A stretch of 64,000 bases of DNA. Origin: Clarkia xantiana subsp. parviflora (taxonomy: Eukaryota > Streptophyta > Magnoliopsida > Myrtales > Onagraceae). The translations under genes were made by a program, and so were the position numbers. The notes below the pieces were generated by a model. It had not been told where the DNA came from. It ran no database searches and saw only the letters and a list, made by a program, of their open reading frames with translations. The stretch is from the NCBI GenBank assembly GCA_036873135.1, contig JAPTYO010000020.1, positions 8,373,203-8,437,202 of the forward strand, read 5' to 3'. This document shows positions 1 through 11,887 of this stretch, piece after piece (within the stretch, counting starts at the first letter, position 1; every line of letters starts with the position of its first letter).

Positions 1-1398
1 ATAAACTGATAGGTGTTTTCAATCATGTTTAAGTCCATACAACGGGGCACCACATATAATTTGAGTGACATACATTATCTGTAAGTAATTCATCCAACTT
101 GCTTAATTATATACTTTTTTTTTATGCATTTTGTGTTTTGTACAAGTTTGGTGGCCTTTTCTTAACTTTCAACATTCAAAAATTTGAAGCATATTGGGCA
201 CAAGGTACGTATAGTGTAAGAGCTACTTAATTATTTGTTCATGATTTTTTAACGAATACACAAGCTTAACATGATTTTTTATTTGTTTGTTTATTGCAAG
301 CGTGTTTGTTATGCTTACTAACTGCAGTATCTCATTAACTTCGAAGCTTACATATAATTTACTTCCATGCATTACTTTTTGCAAGTAATTCATATCAACT
401 TGCTTATTTATATGACTTTTATATGTGTTCTATGTTTTATTTTCTCTAAGTATGATGATATATTCTTAACTCGTGTTTATTATGCTAATGTAATCAAATA
501 CCTCATGGAATTCGAAGTTTACATACATTGAGCCACCATATATAATATAAGTGACATCCAATTTGATTAATTATATAATTTTGAAAGTATTATGTATTTT
601 GATTGTCCTAACTTTGCTGAAATTTTCTTAACTTTTAGTATTCGAAAAATTTGAAGTCTATTTGGGCGCACAAGGTATGTATATATACTGCATGAGCTCT
701 TTAATTGTTTCATCATGTTTTTTTAATTGAACAAACGAGCTTAATAAAATATTTTTCTTTTTTTTTTTTACATTATTTTTTTGTAAATAATTCATCCAAG
801 TTGCTTCATTATATAACTTTTGAAAGTATTTTGTACTTTGTATTGCTCTAAGGTTGGTGGCATTTTCTTAACTGTCGGTATTTAAAAATTTTGAAACTTA
901 GTTGAACACAAAGTATGCTTTAATTGTTTGATCATATTTTTTTATTGAACTCACAAGCTTATTAAAAAGTTTTTGCTTTTATTTTTAAAAGTGTTTATTA
1001 TGTTGATGTAGTAAAAAACTATAAAATTTGAAACATAAATAAATTACGTCAAGATTCAATTCGTCAATCTCAAAACAGTTTTCATTATATATATGTGTGT
1101 AAGTACCTCTAATAAATAATAGAAATTTGACGTTAGATACATTAGATTGTAAAGTTGTGTTGCTCTCTCTTATAGCGCGGCCACACCTTGATAATTTTTT
1201 AAAAAACTCTTATTATGAGGTTGCTTAACATTTCCATTGTTCTCTAATTGTTTTTTTTTTCTTCCCATTATTGTGGTTTTTGATGGCGCATGATGGTCTA
1301 ATTAAAATGAATACACATACACTTCATGACATTCATTAAAAGAGAAGAGACGACGACAAAGGCGGCCGGATCAAAGTCGAAGCTTTTACAAGCTATAA
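1..1398. repeat. AT-rich intergenic DNA with degenerate repeated units
   Basis: No gene is visible. The first kilobase holds three or four imperfect copies of one unit: a stretch meaning roughly 'ttcttaac ... aaaatttgaa ... gcacaaggta' recurs near 160-210, 630-680 and 865-915, each followed by a similar AT-rich tail with a 'gagct...ttaattgttt' phrase. This looks like an old tandem or dispersed repeat rather than coding DNA. The rest is low-complexity AT-rich sequence. Which element family it came from cannot be told from the sequence alone. Confidence 0.45.
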
Positions 1399-1815
1399 GG
1401 GCATCCACAATGGTTTTACATAAACTGTATTCTTTAAAGTTGCCACGTAGACATTTTTGTACACTTTAAGTAATACGTAAATTTAAGACACACGTAAAAA
1501 ATATTTTCTCTGCAATCGTATTACTTAAACATATTCCTTAAATATATTTTATTATTAGATTTTCCAACAACCACCAATAAGATATTAACATTAATTATAA
1601 AATGAATTAATTTATAATAAAAAATTGGTTACGTAATACATAGTGCATTACTTAAATTTAAGGAATGCTTTATGTAAAAACATAAATTTACGTGCGGGTC
1701 CCATCTTTAAGGAATGCTATGTAAAACCACTGTAGATAGTTTTTGTTGCTTTACTTAAATAAACATGTAGGACCCACGTTTACGTAATCTTTACGTAATA
1801 CCATTGTGGATGCTC
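1399..1815. mobile_element. PIF/Harbinger-type MITE
   Basis: The left end reads GGGCATCCACAATGG and the right end CCATTGTGGATGCTC, an inverted terminal repeat of 15 bp with one mismatch. The trinucleotide TAA lies directly on both sides (1396-1398 and 1816-1818). A three-base TAA duplication with this kind of terminus is the mark of PIF/Harbinger (Tourist-like) elements. At 417 bp without an ORF it is non-autonomous. The interior carries several copies of a 'tacgtaa' / 'ttaaggaatg' phrase in both orientations. Confidence 0.85.
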
Positions 1816-2255
1816 TAAGTTACTATAAAAGTTATTTTTAATTTATTATTATGTTTTATAATTATTTCCAGTTGGTTTTATAAAAATGTTAATTCCAACC
1901 GCCTAAAATTATTAATTTTACCTAATTAATGAAATCAATTAAATCCACTTTTTGGCCAAAAAAAAATTAAATCCACTTTGTTTATATTATTAATTAAATG
2001 CTAATAATATCAGTATTTTAACTCTGTTGATTTTAGTTTTCTATTTTTAGATATTTAATTGCTTAAATTATATCCCCGTAACTTGCTATTTTTTTTCATG
2101 GGGTGTCTTAGAAGTCATGCTATTACTTAATTTACTTTTTATTTAAAAATCTGTTAGACCTTTTATTAAATTATAAAAATAAAATCAACTATGTTTTTAT
2201 TTAAAAGACAAAATTAGTACTTGATATATTAATTAGTCTGACATGCGTTTTATAA

Positions 2256-2823
2256 GTGACGTTTTTCCATTTCATATTACTTAATATAATCGCACCATCT
2301 ATAATTTTGATACAAATATTGGATATTTTCAAATTAAGAAAATATTTTTATAAATTATTTTATTATCTACATAAGAAACTCTATATAAATAAAGTAAAAA
2401 ATAAATATATTTTTTATTTAAATGATATATCTATACAGTTTGATTAGGAAGAATTTTAAGGTCGCCACATAGGTGTTTCTATTTTTAATCAAACAGTACA
2501 TAAATATAACATTCACTATATATATATATATACGACCAATTATACAAATATATTATATAAATATCCACAATATATTAATATATAATATAAAAACTAACTA
2601 CATGCGACTACATAAATATAATATGAAACCTACATATTTCATTTTTTTAGGATAATGGTTAAAATAGATAAATTTCAATATTATATTTATGAAAATATTC
2701 AATTTATTTATTTTTTCTCAAATTTAATTTCAACAGTTTTACTTTTTTAAACTTTTTTACCGCTTGACTCAAATTTTTAAGCTCGGTTTTTTTACCCGCG
2801 CGGTGCGCGGGGTTAGCATCTAG
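2256..2823 (+). mobile_element. Helitron 3' end (non-autonomous)
   Basis: A GC-rich hairpin, CCCGCGC (2795-2801) pairing with GCGCGGG (2805-2811), stands in AT-rich DNA and is followed after eight bases by CTAG and then T (2820-2824). That is the Helitron 3' terminus, which inserts between A and T. The sequence before the hairpin from about 2400, with a 'ttttaaggtcgc' phrase at 2453, is closely similar to 58550-58952, so both come from one family. The left end was not found; the start given here is only where the similarity becomes hard to follow. No RepHel coding sequence is present. Confidence 0.65.
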
Positions 2824-2828
2824 TATAA

Positions 2829-4544
2829 TATAATTTGGTTATGTTTTATGTAATGTTGACAAATAATCTTTTTATAATACTTTCTCTCACTTATGTGTTA
2901 AAATAACTTCATTTGATTGGTCCATATCAAAATATGATGAGTTAAATTCACGTTACAATTCTCTCACATCCAAATGGCATTATAGATTTGAGGAAAAGCT
3001 CCTTATGCATTCTCATTAGGAGTTACAATCACAAGTTAGTAAAATTAAAGTTTTGCAACATAACATTAGAAAAATGCAAGTTTTACACATTAAAAGTTCA
3101 TGTATTAAATTTAAATATATATTAGCCAATGACGTAATATTAGTTTCATAAACTAAAAAGAAAAAGACACGTTTTACACTTTAAATATTAATGTATTAAA
3201 TTTAAATATATATTAGCCGATGACGTAAAATTAGTTTCATAAACTAAAAATACAAAAAAAAAACCACATGTATTACATTACATCTATAGATTTTTATGTA
3301 AGTTAAGAAAAAATATTGCAGTAAATATACTTTAGCAATTTAAATTAATATAAATATTTCAAAATTCATTTCATTTTCAAGTTAGTAAAATTAAATTTTG
3401 AACACTGTATAATAGAATAAAATCTAATGAATAAACTATAATGGATATTTTTTTAGTTAATATAATATAATTAATAAATAACTTTAAATTAGTTTTATAA
3501 ATATACATAACAAAATAAAATAAGAATGAATAAGAAAAACCACATATTAAAAATAGGAAAAAAAATGATTAAAAATAATAATGAAGAAATACAATTATAA
3601 TAGTGGATATATTTTTAGTTGATATAATTAATAAATAACTATAATTTTTTTCGTAAATAAATATAACAAAATAAACAAACAAATATAATTTGGTTATGTT
3701 TTATGTAATGTTGACAAATAATCCTTTTATAATACTTTCTCTCACTTATGTGTTAAAATAACTTCATTTGATTGATCCATATCAAAATATGATGAGTTAA
3801 ATTCACGTTACAATTCTCTCACATCCAAATGGCATTATAGATTTGAGGAAAAGCTCCTTATGCATTCTCATTAGGATTTACAATCACAAGTTAGTAAAAT
3901 TAAAGTTTTGCAACATAACATTAGAAAAATGCAAGTTTTACACATTAAAAATTCATGTATTAAATTTAAATATATATTAGCCAATGACGTAAAATTAGTT
4001 TCATAAACTAAAAAGAAAAAGACACGTTTTACACTTTAAATATTCATGTATTAAATTTAAATATATATTAGCCGATGACGTAAATTAGTTTCATAAACTA
4101 AAAATACAAAACAAACCACATGTATTACATTACATCTATAGATTTTTATGTAAGTTAAGAAAAAATATTGCAGTAAATATACTTTAGCAATTTAAATTAA
4201 TATAAATATTTTAAAATTCATTTCATTTTCAAGTTAGTAAAATTGAATTTTGAACACTGTATAATAGAATAAAATCCAATGAATAAACTATAATGGATAT
4301 TTTTTATATTTAATATAATATAATTAATAAATTACTTTAAATTAGTTTTATAAATATACATAACAAAATAAAATAAGAATGAATAAGAAAAACCACATAT
4401 TAAAAATAGGAAAAAAAAAACAAAATGATTAAAAATAATAATGAAGAAATACAATTATAATAGTGGATATATTTTTAGTTGATATAATTAATAAATAACT
4501 ATAATTTTTTTCGTAAATAAATATAACAAAATAAACAAAAAAAT
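2829..4544. repeat. Direct tandem duplication, two copies of about 855-860 bp
   Basis: Copy 1 (2829-3683) and copy 2 (3684-about 4544) both begin 'tataatttggttatgtttta' and stay aligned throughout with a few substitutions and short indels, mostly in A runs. Both end in 'aacaaaataaacaaa'. Within each copy a smaller unit of about 90 bp ('ttaaatttaaatatatatta') is itself repeated twice. No coding potential is seen. Copy 1 starts six bases after the Helitron end at 2823. Confidence 0.85.
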
Positions 4545-5203
4545 TAAGTGTTCAGATTAGATGAAAAGTATAATAATTAACATGTTTAATAATCTTAATT
4601 TATGTTTTAGATTTTTGAATCTATTATATTTATATCTGAAACATTAAAAATTATATTTTATGTACAAGTAGCTCAAATTAATATGATAAAAAAAAAAACT
4701 TAGCAAAGTATACATGATTGGATAATTGTTATCTTATTATCCATGGTTAAATATTTAAAAGTTAATAATAAATTGTTTTATAAATATATATTAATTGTGT
4801 TTAATAAGTATATAATGATATATTTATATTTTGGATGATTTAACCTTTTATTGTTTTCATAAAAAAAGTCTTAATTTTTATATCTTCTACTATTTTATTT
4901 AATTCAATATCCTGATTTATATTTAAATTACATATTCTATTATTACTCAGCTGAAATAACTATTTTTCTATAATAATGAGTAGTGATTTCTTTTTCCTAA
5001 TAATGACCAATGTATTGTAATTTGTCATTATATACATTTTATTTAATATAATATCGAACCAAAATTTATTTATACAAAATTTCCATAAAAAATATATTTA
5101 TGAACGTTTTGGATAATTCCAAATTTCATTAATATATCAATTATTTACATATTATTTTTTAGATTCAATGATATTTACTCTTTATATAGATTTTTCCCTA
5201 CAT
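4545..5203. other. AT-rich intergenic DNA, no feature seen
   Basis: Very AT-rich, low-complexity sequence with no ORF, hairpin or repeat that I could support. Confidence 0.5.
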
Positions 5204-5212
5204 TTTATATAA

Positions 5213-5744
5213 GGGTTAATAACTAAAAAACTGTCCAAGGTTTACCCTATGTTAAAATTAGGTGTCTGAAGTTTGAAATGTTAAAATAGACTGTTTCAAG
5301 TTTCATTTTTGATGAAATTTTGTGTCTTTATGCGTCTTTTCAACCTCATTCCATCATTTTCATCAACCCACCAACCCACTCATAGTCCATCACTCTTTAC
5401 TTTTCACAAAATCGTCAAATTTCACCTAAAAATTGAACATTAAAAAAAAGTTTCTAGAAGAGTGGTGTAGAGCCATTTTCCAAGAACAATAGAGCGAGAT
5501 TTACTTGCCCGGATGTGACCAACTTTTTAGGTGACGGTCCCGGCAAGATGACGAGAAGGGAGTGTGTATGAGAGCTCGAATTTGACAGACGGTTTCATCG
5601 GAATTGACTTTTCTAAAGTAATCACACCGAGACACCAAATTTCAACAAAAATGAAACTTGGGACAGTCCATTTTAACATTTCAAACTTCAGACACCTAAT
5701 TTTAACATAGGGTAAACATTGGACAGTTTTTTAGTTACTAACCC
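5213..5744. mobile_element. Mutator-like MITE with long terminal inverted repeats
   Basis: The first about 115 bp (5213-5330) reappear in inverted orientation at 5630-5744, starting GGGTTAATAACTAAAAAAC at the left and ending GTTACTAACCC at the right. A perfect 9-bp direct repeat, TTTATATAA, flanks it (5204-5212 and 5745-5753). A nine-base target duplication with TIRs over 100 bp is typical of Mutator-like elements. The 532-bp body has no ORF, so it is non-autonomous. The unique middle (about 5440-5600) is less AT-rich than its surroundings. Confidence 0.88.
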
Positions 5745-5753
5745 TTTATATAA

Positions 5754-5892
5754 TATTAAGTTTTATTTCATTTATTTGTTATTTTTTTTTCCAAGTTTTC
5801 AAAACAAAGATCAATTAATAATATTAATACTATTTTGTGAAAATTTTATAAATAAATTACTACCGCGTGCAACACGCGGGTTTACCATCTAG
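5754..5892 (+). mobile_element. Second Helitron 3' terminus
   Basis: CCGCGTG (5863-5869) pairs with CACGCGG (5873-5879), and CTAG followed by T ends the element at 5892. This is the same architecture as the end at 2823 with a different hairpin sequence, so it belongs to a different or diverged Helitron. Its 5' TC end was not located; it may lie upstream of the Mutator-like MITE, which would then be nested in it. Confidence 0.6.
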
Positions 5893-5999
5893 TTAATATA
5901 ATAAATGGAAAAGTATATGTAATGGCTAAATTTAGAAATTAAAAAAAACATATAAATTGACAAACAGTAATAGTTCAAATTTTCAATATAAATAACGGC

Positions 6000-7687
6000 A
6001 GCAAAGTGGGGCAGCAGACCTGCGCCCTGTGTCATTGCGATAAACTCTTGTTGCAATTGTATAGCAAACATCCTCGTAATGAACTCAGTCTATTGCGTGG
6101 GTATGCGATCATCGTAATAAATTACATATCTACACAAATGGTTTCACAAAAAAATTGTCGCCAAAATATCAGTACAAATTCTGTTATTGCGAGAAGCATT
6201 CGTCGCAATTGGATATTATATATTCCCGAACTAAATTCATTCTATTGCGATTGTATGCGGTTCTAGCAATAGATTTGATGTTGTCACAATTTTTTATCCA
6301 TAAAAATTGACGCCAAACTTTTAGTGGGAAAACTGTTATCGTGAGAAACAATTGTCGCAATTTGATATTTACATCATTGCAACACAATACAATAAAATTT
6401 GAAATTTTTAATGTTATTTTTTTTTATTATTATATGTAGTTTGAATGTTATAGTTTAAAGTTTAAGATATAGTGTTAAAGTTTAAGGTTTACGGTTTTAA
6501 ATATTTAATGTTTAGGTTTAATCATTAATGTTTTAAAATTAGTGTTTATGGTTTTGATGTTTAAAGGTTTATATTTTAAAATTTAAGGTCTAGATTTAAG
6601 GTTTAAAGATAAGCTTTATGTTTATACGATTGAATGTTGATTTTAAGGTTTAGAGTTATATATATCCTTATAAGGTTTAGGGTTTGAGTATTCAAAATCC
6701 TAGCAATAAACTTATTCTATTAAGATGATATGTGGCCATGACAATAGATAACGAGTCGTCGCAATTAGTTTTCCAAAAAGTTTGCGCCAAAATTTTGGTG
6801 GAAAATTTATATTGCGAGAAGCATTCGTCGCAATTGGACATTACACACAATCACAATAAATTCATTATATTGTGAAGACATATGATCCTAGCAATAGATT
6901 TGGCGTCTCACAATTCTTTTCCTATAGATAATTGGCGCGTTTTTGTGGCGATATTGTAATTGCAAGAACCCATCTTCTCAATTGGATGTTTAAAATCCTA
7001 ACAATAAACACATTGTGTTGTGATGATACGCGGTTATCACAATAGATTACGTATCGTCGCAAATGGTTTCTCGAAAATGTTTCCGCCAAAATATCGGTGG
7101 GAAATTTGTATTGCGAGAAGTATTCATCACAAATGTATGCTACACATCATCGCAATAAATCCATTCTATTGCAATTACATATGATCATAGCTATAGATTT
7201 GATGTCGTCCCAATTGTTTTCCTATAAATAATCAGTGTCAATTTTTTTGTGGGTAAATTGTTATTGCAAACGGGCAAAAAAAATTGTTATTGCGAAAACA
7301 CATCGTCGCAATTGTATATTATGCATCCTAGCAATATTAAACTCATTTTATTGTGATGATATATGCTTATCGCGATAGATTACATTTCGTCGCAATTGAT
7401 TTTCCGGAAAAGTTAGCGCTAAAGTTTTGGTGGAAAATATGCATTGTGAGAAGCATTCGTCGCAATTGGATGTTCTACATCCTCAGAATAAACCCATTAT
7501 GTTGTGAGGATACGCGGCCGTCGCAATAGATTTGTCATCGTCGCAACAATTTTTTTTATTGCGATGACATGTCGTCGCACTTGAATATTGGGATGATGTT
7601 CTAGTCATTTCTACACGATACGCGACGAAAGGTGTAAATCGTCGCAATAGATACGATCTATAGTTATAGATCAAATTTCTTGTAGTG
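6000..7687. mobile_element. Truncated CACTA element: terminal and subterminal repeat array
   Basis: The right end reads TTTCTTGTAGTG (7676-7687), the inverse of the CACTACAAGAAA terminus of plant CACTA (En/Spm) elements. Inward lies a long degenerate array in which 'gagaagcattcgtcgcaatt' and 'atcgcaatagatta' recur in direct and inverted orientation (near 6187, 6816, 7107 and 7446). Such subterminal repeats are where the CACTA transposase binds. No matching left end was found near 5900-6010, so the element is truncated or its left end was overwritten. There is no transposase coding sequence. Confidence 0.7.
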
Positions 7688-7786
7688 GTGGGTGGTGAGT
7701 GGTTGGCTAGAGTTTCCTGGTCCTCAAGAAAGTTGGACCCCAAGTATCTTACTCCAAGAAAGGAGGAGCAGACAACATTTGGTGTG
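7688..7786. other. Target segment left of gypsy element A
   Basis: About 100 bp between the CACTA end and the left LTR of element A. It continues across the insertion at 18748; the direct repeat GTGTG (7782-7786 and 18743-18747) marks the site. I see no gene in it. Confidence 0.6.
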
Positions 7787-8424
7787 TGTTGGATCACGGC
7801 GGAACTCCGGTTACGGTGACGGATTCCTTAGCTCCTCGCAATCCTGCAGAAGGGGATAGAGGGCAGTGGCCCAGAATCCCTCTCCGATGCTTAACGTAAG
7901 TATGGTGGCCAACAGCGCAAGTAAGCAATAAATGTGTGTGTAAAACATAACCCTAATCTGGGATAACTTCCCTCCTTTTATAGAGGAAAAGTTACCCCAG
8001 TTACCTGGTTAGGCCGTTGGATCGTGATCCGTTATCCCACATATTTCGCCGTGTATCTGGCCATGTATCTCGTGCGGTTATTCGCATCCCCCAAATCTCG
8101 CCCATTATGCCACTACTGTGATCGTGGCGAGATTTCCGGGATTGTGCTTTTACTGGCGAGCCTCGATCGTTATTGGAGGCTCCCAAGTTAAGTCGTTTAA
8201 GGATTCGGTCTCGGGGAGTGGCTTCAACTCCCATATCGGGGCCGACTACGTCCAGGTCCGATATTTTCAGTGCCCTCCCCTATCGGGGCCATACTTGCTC
8301 GGGGCCTTTCGATGTCGGAGCCTCCTTCTGTCGGAGCCCTTAGCCCTCCAGCTCCTAGCCCAACGGGCCTAAATGCCGTTTGTCAATCGTTAAGGGGCCT
8401 AACGGCCTCCGCCGGAGCCCATCA
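7787..8424 (-). repeat. Element A, 3' LTR (left)
   Basis: 638 bp, begins TGTTGGATCACGG and ends GAGCCCATCA on the plus strand. It matches 18105-18742 base for base as far as I can see. A short 3' polypurine tract lies just inside (TTGGGGGCAGA on the minus strand). Confidence 0.93.
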
Positions 8425-9004
8425 TCTGCCCCCAAGACGTGAGGGACTTTTAGTGCGTCGCGTCTTCCAACATCGGGCTTTTCGTATTTTTATCGGAGGC
8501 CTTTGCGTGGAATGTCGGAGGCCATTGCCTTGATCTTTTCGAGATCTTCTGGGATCTTGTTTGTACTCAAAAGGATTTCTTGATCAGACCAGCATTTAAT
8601 GCTGATGGGAGATGAGGGAACGTTTCGGACTCTGCACGCTTATCTGCTGGAAAAGCACTTTTCAACCGTTCCAATGCGTCATTATTTCTTGTCTTATTCG
8701 TCCCATGCGTCCTGACGGTTCAGATTAAAACCGTTCGCATTTTCCGAATTCGCACGTTTCCCCTTGGACGATCATGATTGAATCGTTTCGAATTCTGTGG
8801 CTCAGATTGCCCACCCCTTCAGTTCCCTTTTTTTTTTCTTATAAAACCCTAACTCTACACACTGTTTTACCTTTCTTTTACCTCCCGTTCTTTGCGATCC
8901 CAAGAGCTGTGATTCTCCAGATTTCAAGTTTTCACCGGCGATTCAAGTTTTTACCAGCGTTTCAGGCACTTCGAGCTTCTTTGATCAGGACCATTCCAAC
9001 CACT

Positions 9005-11774
9005 ATGTCTGGTAAGGCTTTTCATCCTACTACTCTGCTTCTTTTTATCTTCGGTTTCCTTTAGGTTTCAATTTTGTCCTTCTTTCCTTCCTTCGACGAT
9101 TTTCAGCCGAGGGATCTGCTACTGTCGGCCAACCCTTCGTCTTCAAGTACCTCAAGAACACCCTCGCCCCCATTAGCTTTGATAGGGCTCTTAGAGAGTG
9201 TGGCATTTTTGAATCCTCCTTCGGGGCCCGCTACCCCTATGACAAATTCGATTCTCGTGAGCCTGAAATTACCCTCCCCAAAGGAGATGAGGTCTTCATC
9301 TCCCCAGGGCAGATCAGTGCAGGAATTCGACTGCCCTTCTGTCCGAGTTGGGTTGAGTTGTGCAATCATTACAAGACGTACCCTACGACCTTCTCTCCAC
9401 ACGCAATCCGTACATGGATTGCTTTCCAAGTGTGGTGTGACATTAATAGGGAAGACTGGAGCTATTCCCTGGAGCTTTGGCGGGTTTTGTACAAGATGAC
9501 CTGCAACAAGGATGGAATCTGCTCCTTCACCCCCCGCCAGCCCGAAGGGACCGAGGAGCAGTATAGGGAATTAGGCTGGGATAGGAAGACGTCCTGGAGG
9601 CCCTGCAAGGAACGGGCCGTCATCTCCGACAAGGGGAATGACAATGCTAACTGGAAGGGGCAGTATTTCTTCATCCAGCCTGGTCCCATCGAGTGGCCGA
9701 AGACTGTCGTGGAGGCTGATCCCCCCGTGCCTTTTCGTTCGTGGTCGGAACAGACCAAGAGAGCCTTGATGCTTATTCAGGCTCGCCGCTGGGAGAAGGG
9801 TTACCAACCCTTTGAAGCTACCTCCGTCACCGACCAGCAGCGGCTCAAAGTTGGGGTTATGCTGATCGACCCTACTTCCGGAGGAAAAATTCGCGACGGT
9901 GTTTCCAATGTAATTCTCTGGGTAATTTTCTAATTGTTTCTTTTTCACTGCTTACAGCTCCTCGAGCATCGCTGACTGCCCGTCTATTTCAGGAGGACAC
10001 CGATGCCTCCCACTCACTGAAGCGTAAGAAGAAGTCTTCCCACCGGAAGATTTCTGCCCCATCGGGGCCATCCAAGAAGAGGGCGAGGACATCGGAGGCT
10101 CCTAGGTCTGCCCCCACCTCCGAGGGGCGGACTAATGCAGACGTGGTCAGGACCGCCTTCGGCGTTCGCTCCGATAAAGAAGGTAAGGCAGTTTTTCGTG
10201 CTATAAAGAGATATAGGGAGTTAGTACCTCGGGATCTTCAGGCCTCCGATATGGAAGGACGAGTTAGGGATGTCAAGAATATCCTTCGAGGGGAGATTCC
10301 GCATGTCCTCGAAGCGGGCTATTATGATTTTTTCGGCAAGGAGAGATATATGGAGCGTCGTCTAATCTGGCACACCGATATCAAACTAATCCCTCGATTT
10401 ATTCGCCCCGCTGCAGGTCCTGCGGACGTCGCCCCTGCTATGCCTGCCTCAGACTCCGCGCCTGCAGCGGAGCCGGTGGTAGAAGATACCCCGACGGAAG
10501 CTCGGGGTGAGTTTGGTCGGGTGACCAGTCTGGAGGACTCCCCTTCGGATGACCGAACTGAGGAGGAAGGTCTCACCCTCCGAGGGAAGTCGAGGCTGAC
10601 TCCCGTGAAGTCATCTGGTGGGAAGGCTTCTCCACTTCCTACCACGCCAGCGTCGTCTTCCGCCCCGCCATCTTCGCCACCACCATCTTCGCCAGCTAGG
10701 GGTGCAACCCCCGAAGCTCGAGTGAGTGAGGAGGCTGAAGAGCCTCGCCTGGTAGTACCCCCGTTCCCTTTGGACGGGGACTACTATCGGGCCTTCTCTT
10801 CGGACCAGGGCTCCGAGCCTTGGAGACCGGTGGAGTCCCTCCAGGGGGTCCCTCTACATCGGGGGTGCCAGGAGAAGAACCTGGCCTTGCACTTGGTGTC
10901 GGGTTCAGTTCCGCCCTCTTTGAGGCGTCCCCTTTCTCTGGAAGGGGACGACATCGATGCTGATATTCGGGCGATGGCTGTTCGTCGGGTAGAGGTAAAT
11001 GAATTTTTCTTTTGTTCATCTGGGGGCGTTCCGATTTATGAGTACTAAGCTACTTTTTCTTTTCAGGAAATCGCGGACCAGGATCGTTGCTTCGGCTACA
11101 TCCTGTCTTTGCGAGAGGCTTTGGAGCGAGAGCGGGCCCACTCCAACCTCGAGAGCCTGACCAAGCTCCAGGAGGACCTAGCTGCCTCCGAGGCGTCAAG
11201 GCTCAAGGCGGAAGAGGAGAAAAGGCGGGTCGGAGAGAGTTGGCAGCGGGCCAGAGAGGTTGGTCAGCAGGCCGAGGAGGGCAGGATTAAGCTTGCTGGA
11301 GAGGTTCAATCTCAGCAGAGACAGATTCTAAGTCTTGAGAGTTCGCTCAAGCGGGAGCAGGAGGCGGCCATGGCGGATCGGGGCCAGTTTGCTTTCGAGA
11401 AGGCAGCATTGCAGGAAACTGCGGAGCGGCTGAAGCTCGAGAAGCAGAGGGCTATCGCGGAGCTAGAAGAGGCGAGGGCGGATCACTCCGCCCAATTAAC
11501 AAGCGCGAAGGTCCAAGGCCGCGAGGAGTGCCGAAGCTCGGAGGACTTCAAGGAGGATGCGGCGAAACTTTGCCAAGAGGACTTGCAGAACGCCATCCTC
11601 GATATCGTTGAAGAGCTTCATGAGACTTATGGGGACTCCATCGACTTGAGAAAGTCCAAGACTCTCGGCCCAGCCGCAGAAGCGTATTTCAACCTTCCTT
11701 CCGAAAGCTCCTCCGAAGACGCCGATGAGTCTGCCCCTCCAAAGCCTTCCGAAGATTCAGCCCCCGGTGCTTAA
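9005..11774 (+). CDS. Antisense spliced gene of element A (Transposase_28-like N-terminal domain plus coiled coil)
   Basis: I read four exons: 9005-9011, 9107-9921, 9993-10994 and 11067-11774. All have GT-AG junctions and consistent phase, giving about 843 residues. Exon 1 encodes only ATG TCT G. Exon 2 has the tryptophan- and cysteine-rich block around YKTYPTTFSPHAIRTW that resembles the plant 'putative gypsy type transposon' family (PF04195). Exon 3 is basic, then Pro/Ser-rich, with a conserved LEAGYYDFFGKERY stretch. Exon 4 is a long, charged coiled coil (about residues 610-780) ending in an acidic tail. A TATAAAA box lies at 8840-8846, about 165 bp before the ATG and after the LTR. It runs opposite to gag-pol. 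Additional antisense ORFs are known from Tat elements; their function is unknown. Exon structure is my prediction. Confidence 0.75.
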
Positions 11775-11887
11775 AATCTTAAGTCCTTGTATTTCTTTTT
11801 TATTGTCCTTTTTGTATCGAACCTTTTGGGCCTTCGAGCCTTTGATGAATGTTTTCTTTTTCGGTCACGCTCTTCGTAAATCTTCTA

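Noticed and set aside
2256..2655. Two short plus-strand ORFs rich in Ile, Tyr and Asn
   Set aside because: Composition is that of AT-rich noncoding DNA within a non-autonomous Helitron; no similarity to RepHel proteins.
8001..8372. Open frames inside the element A LTRs, repeated at 18319-18690
   Set aside because: They are duplicated because the LTRs are duplicated. No motif is present and the LTR promoter and leader role explains the sequence.
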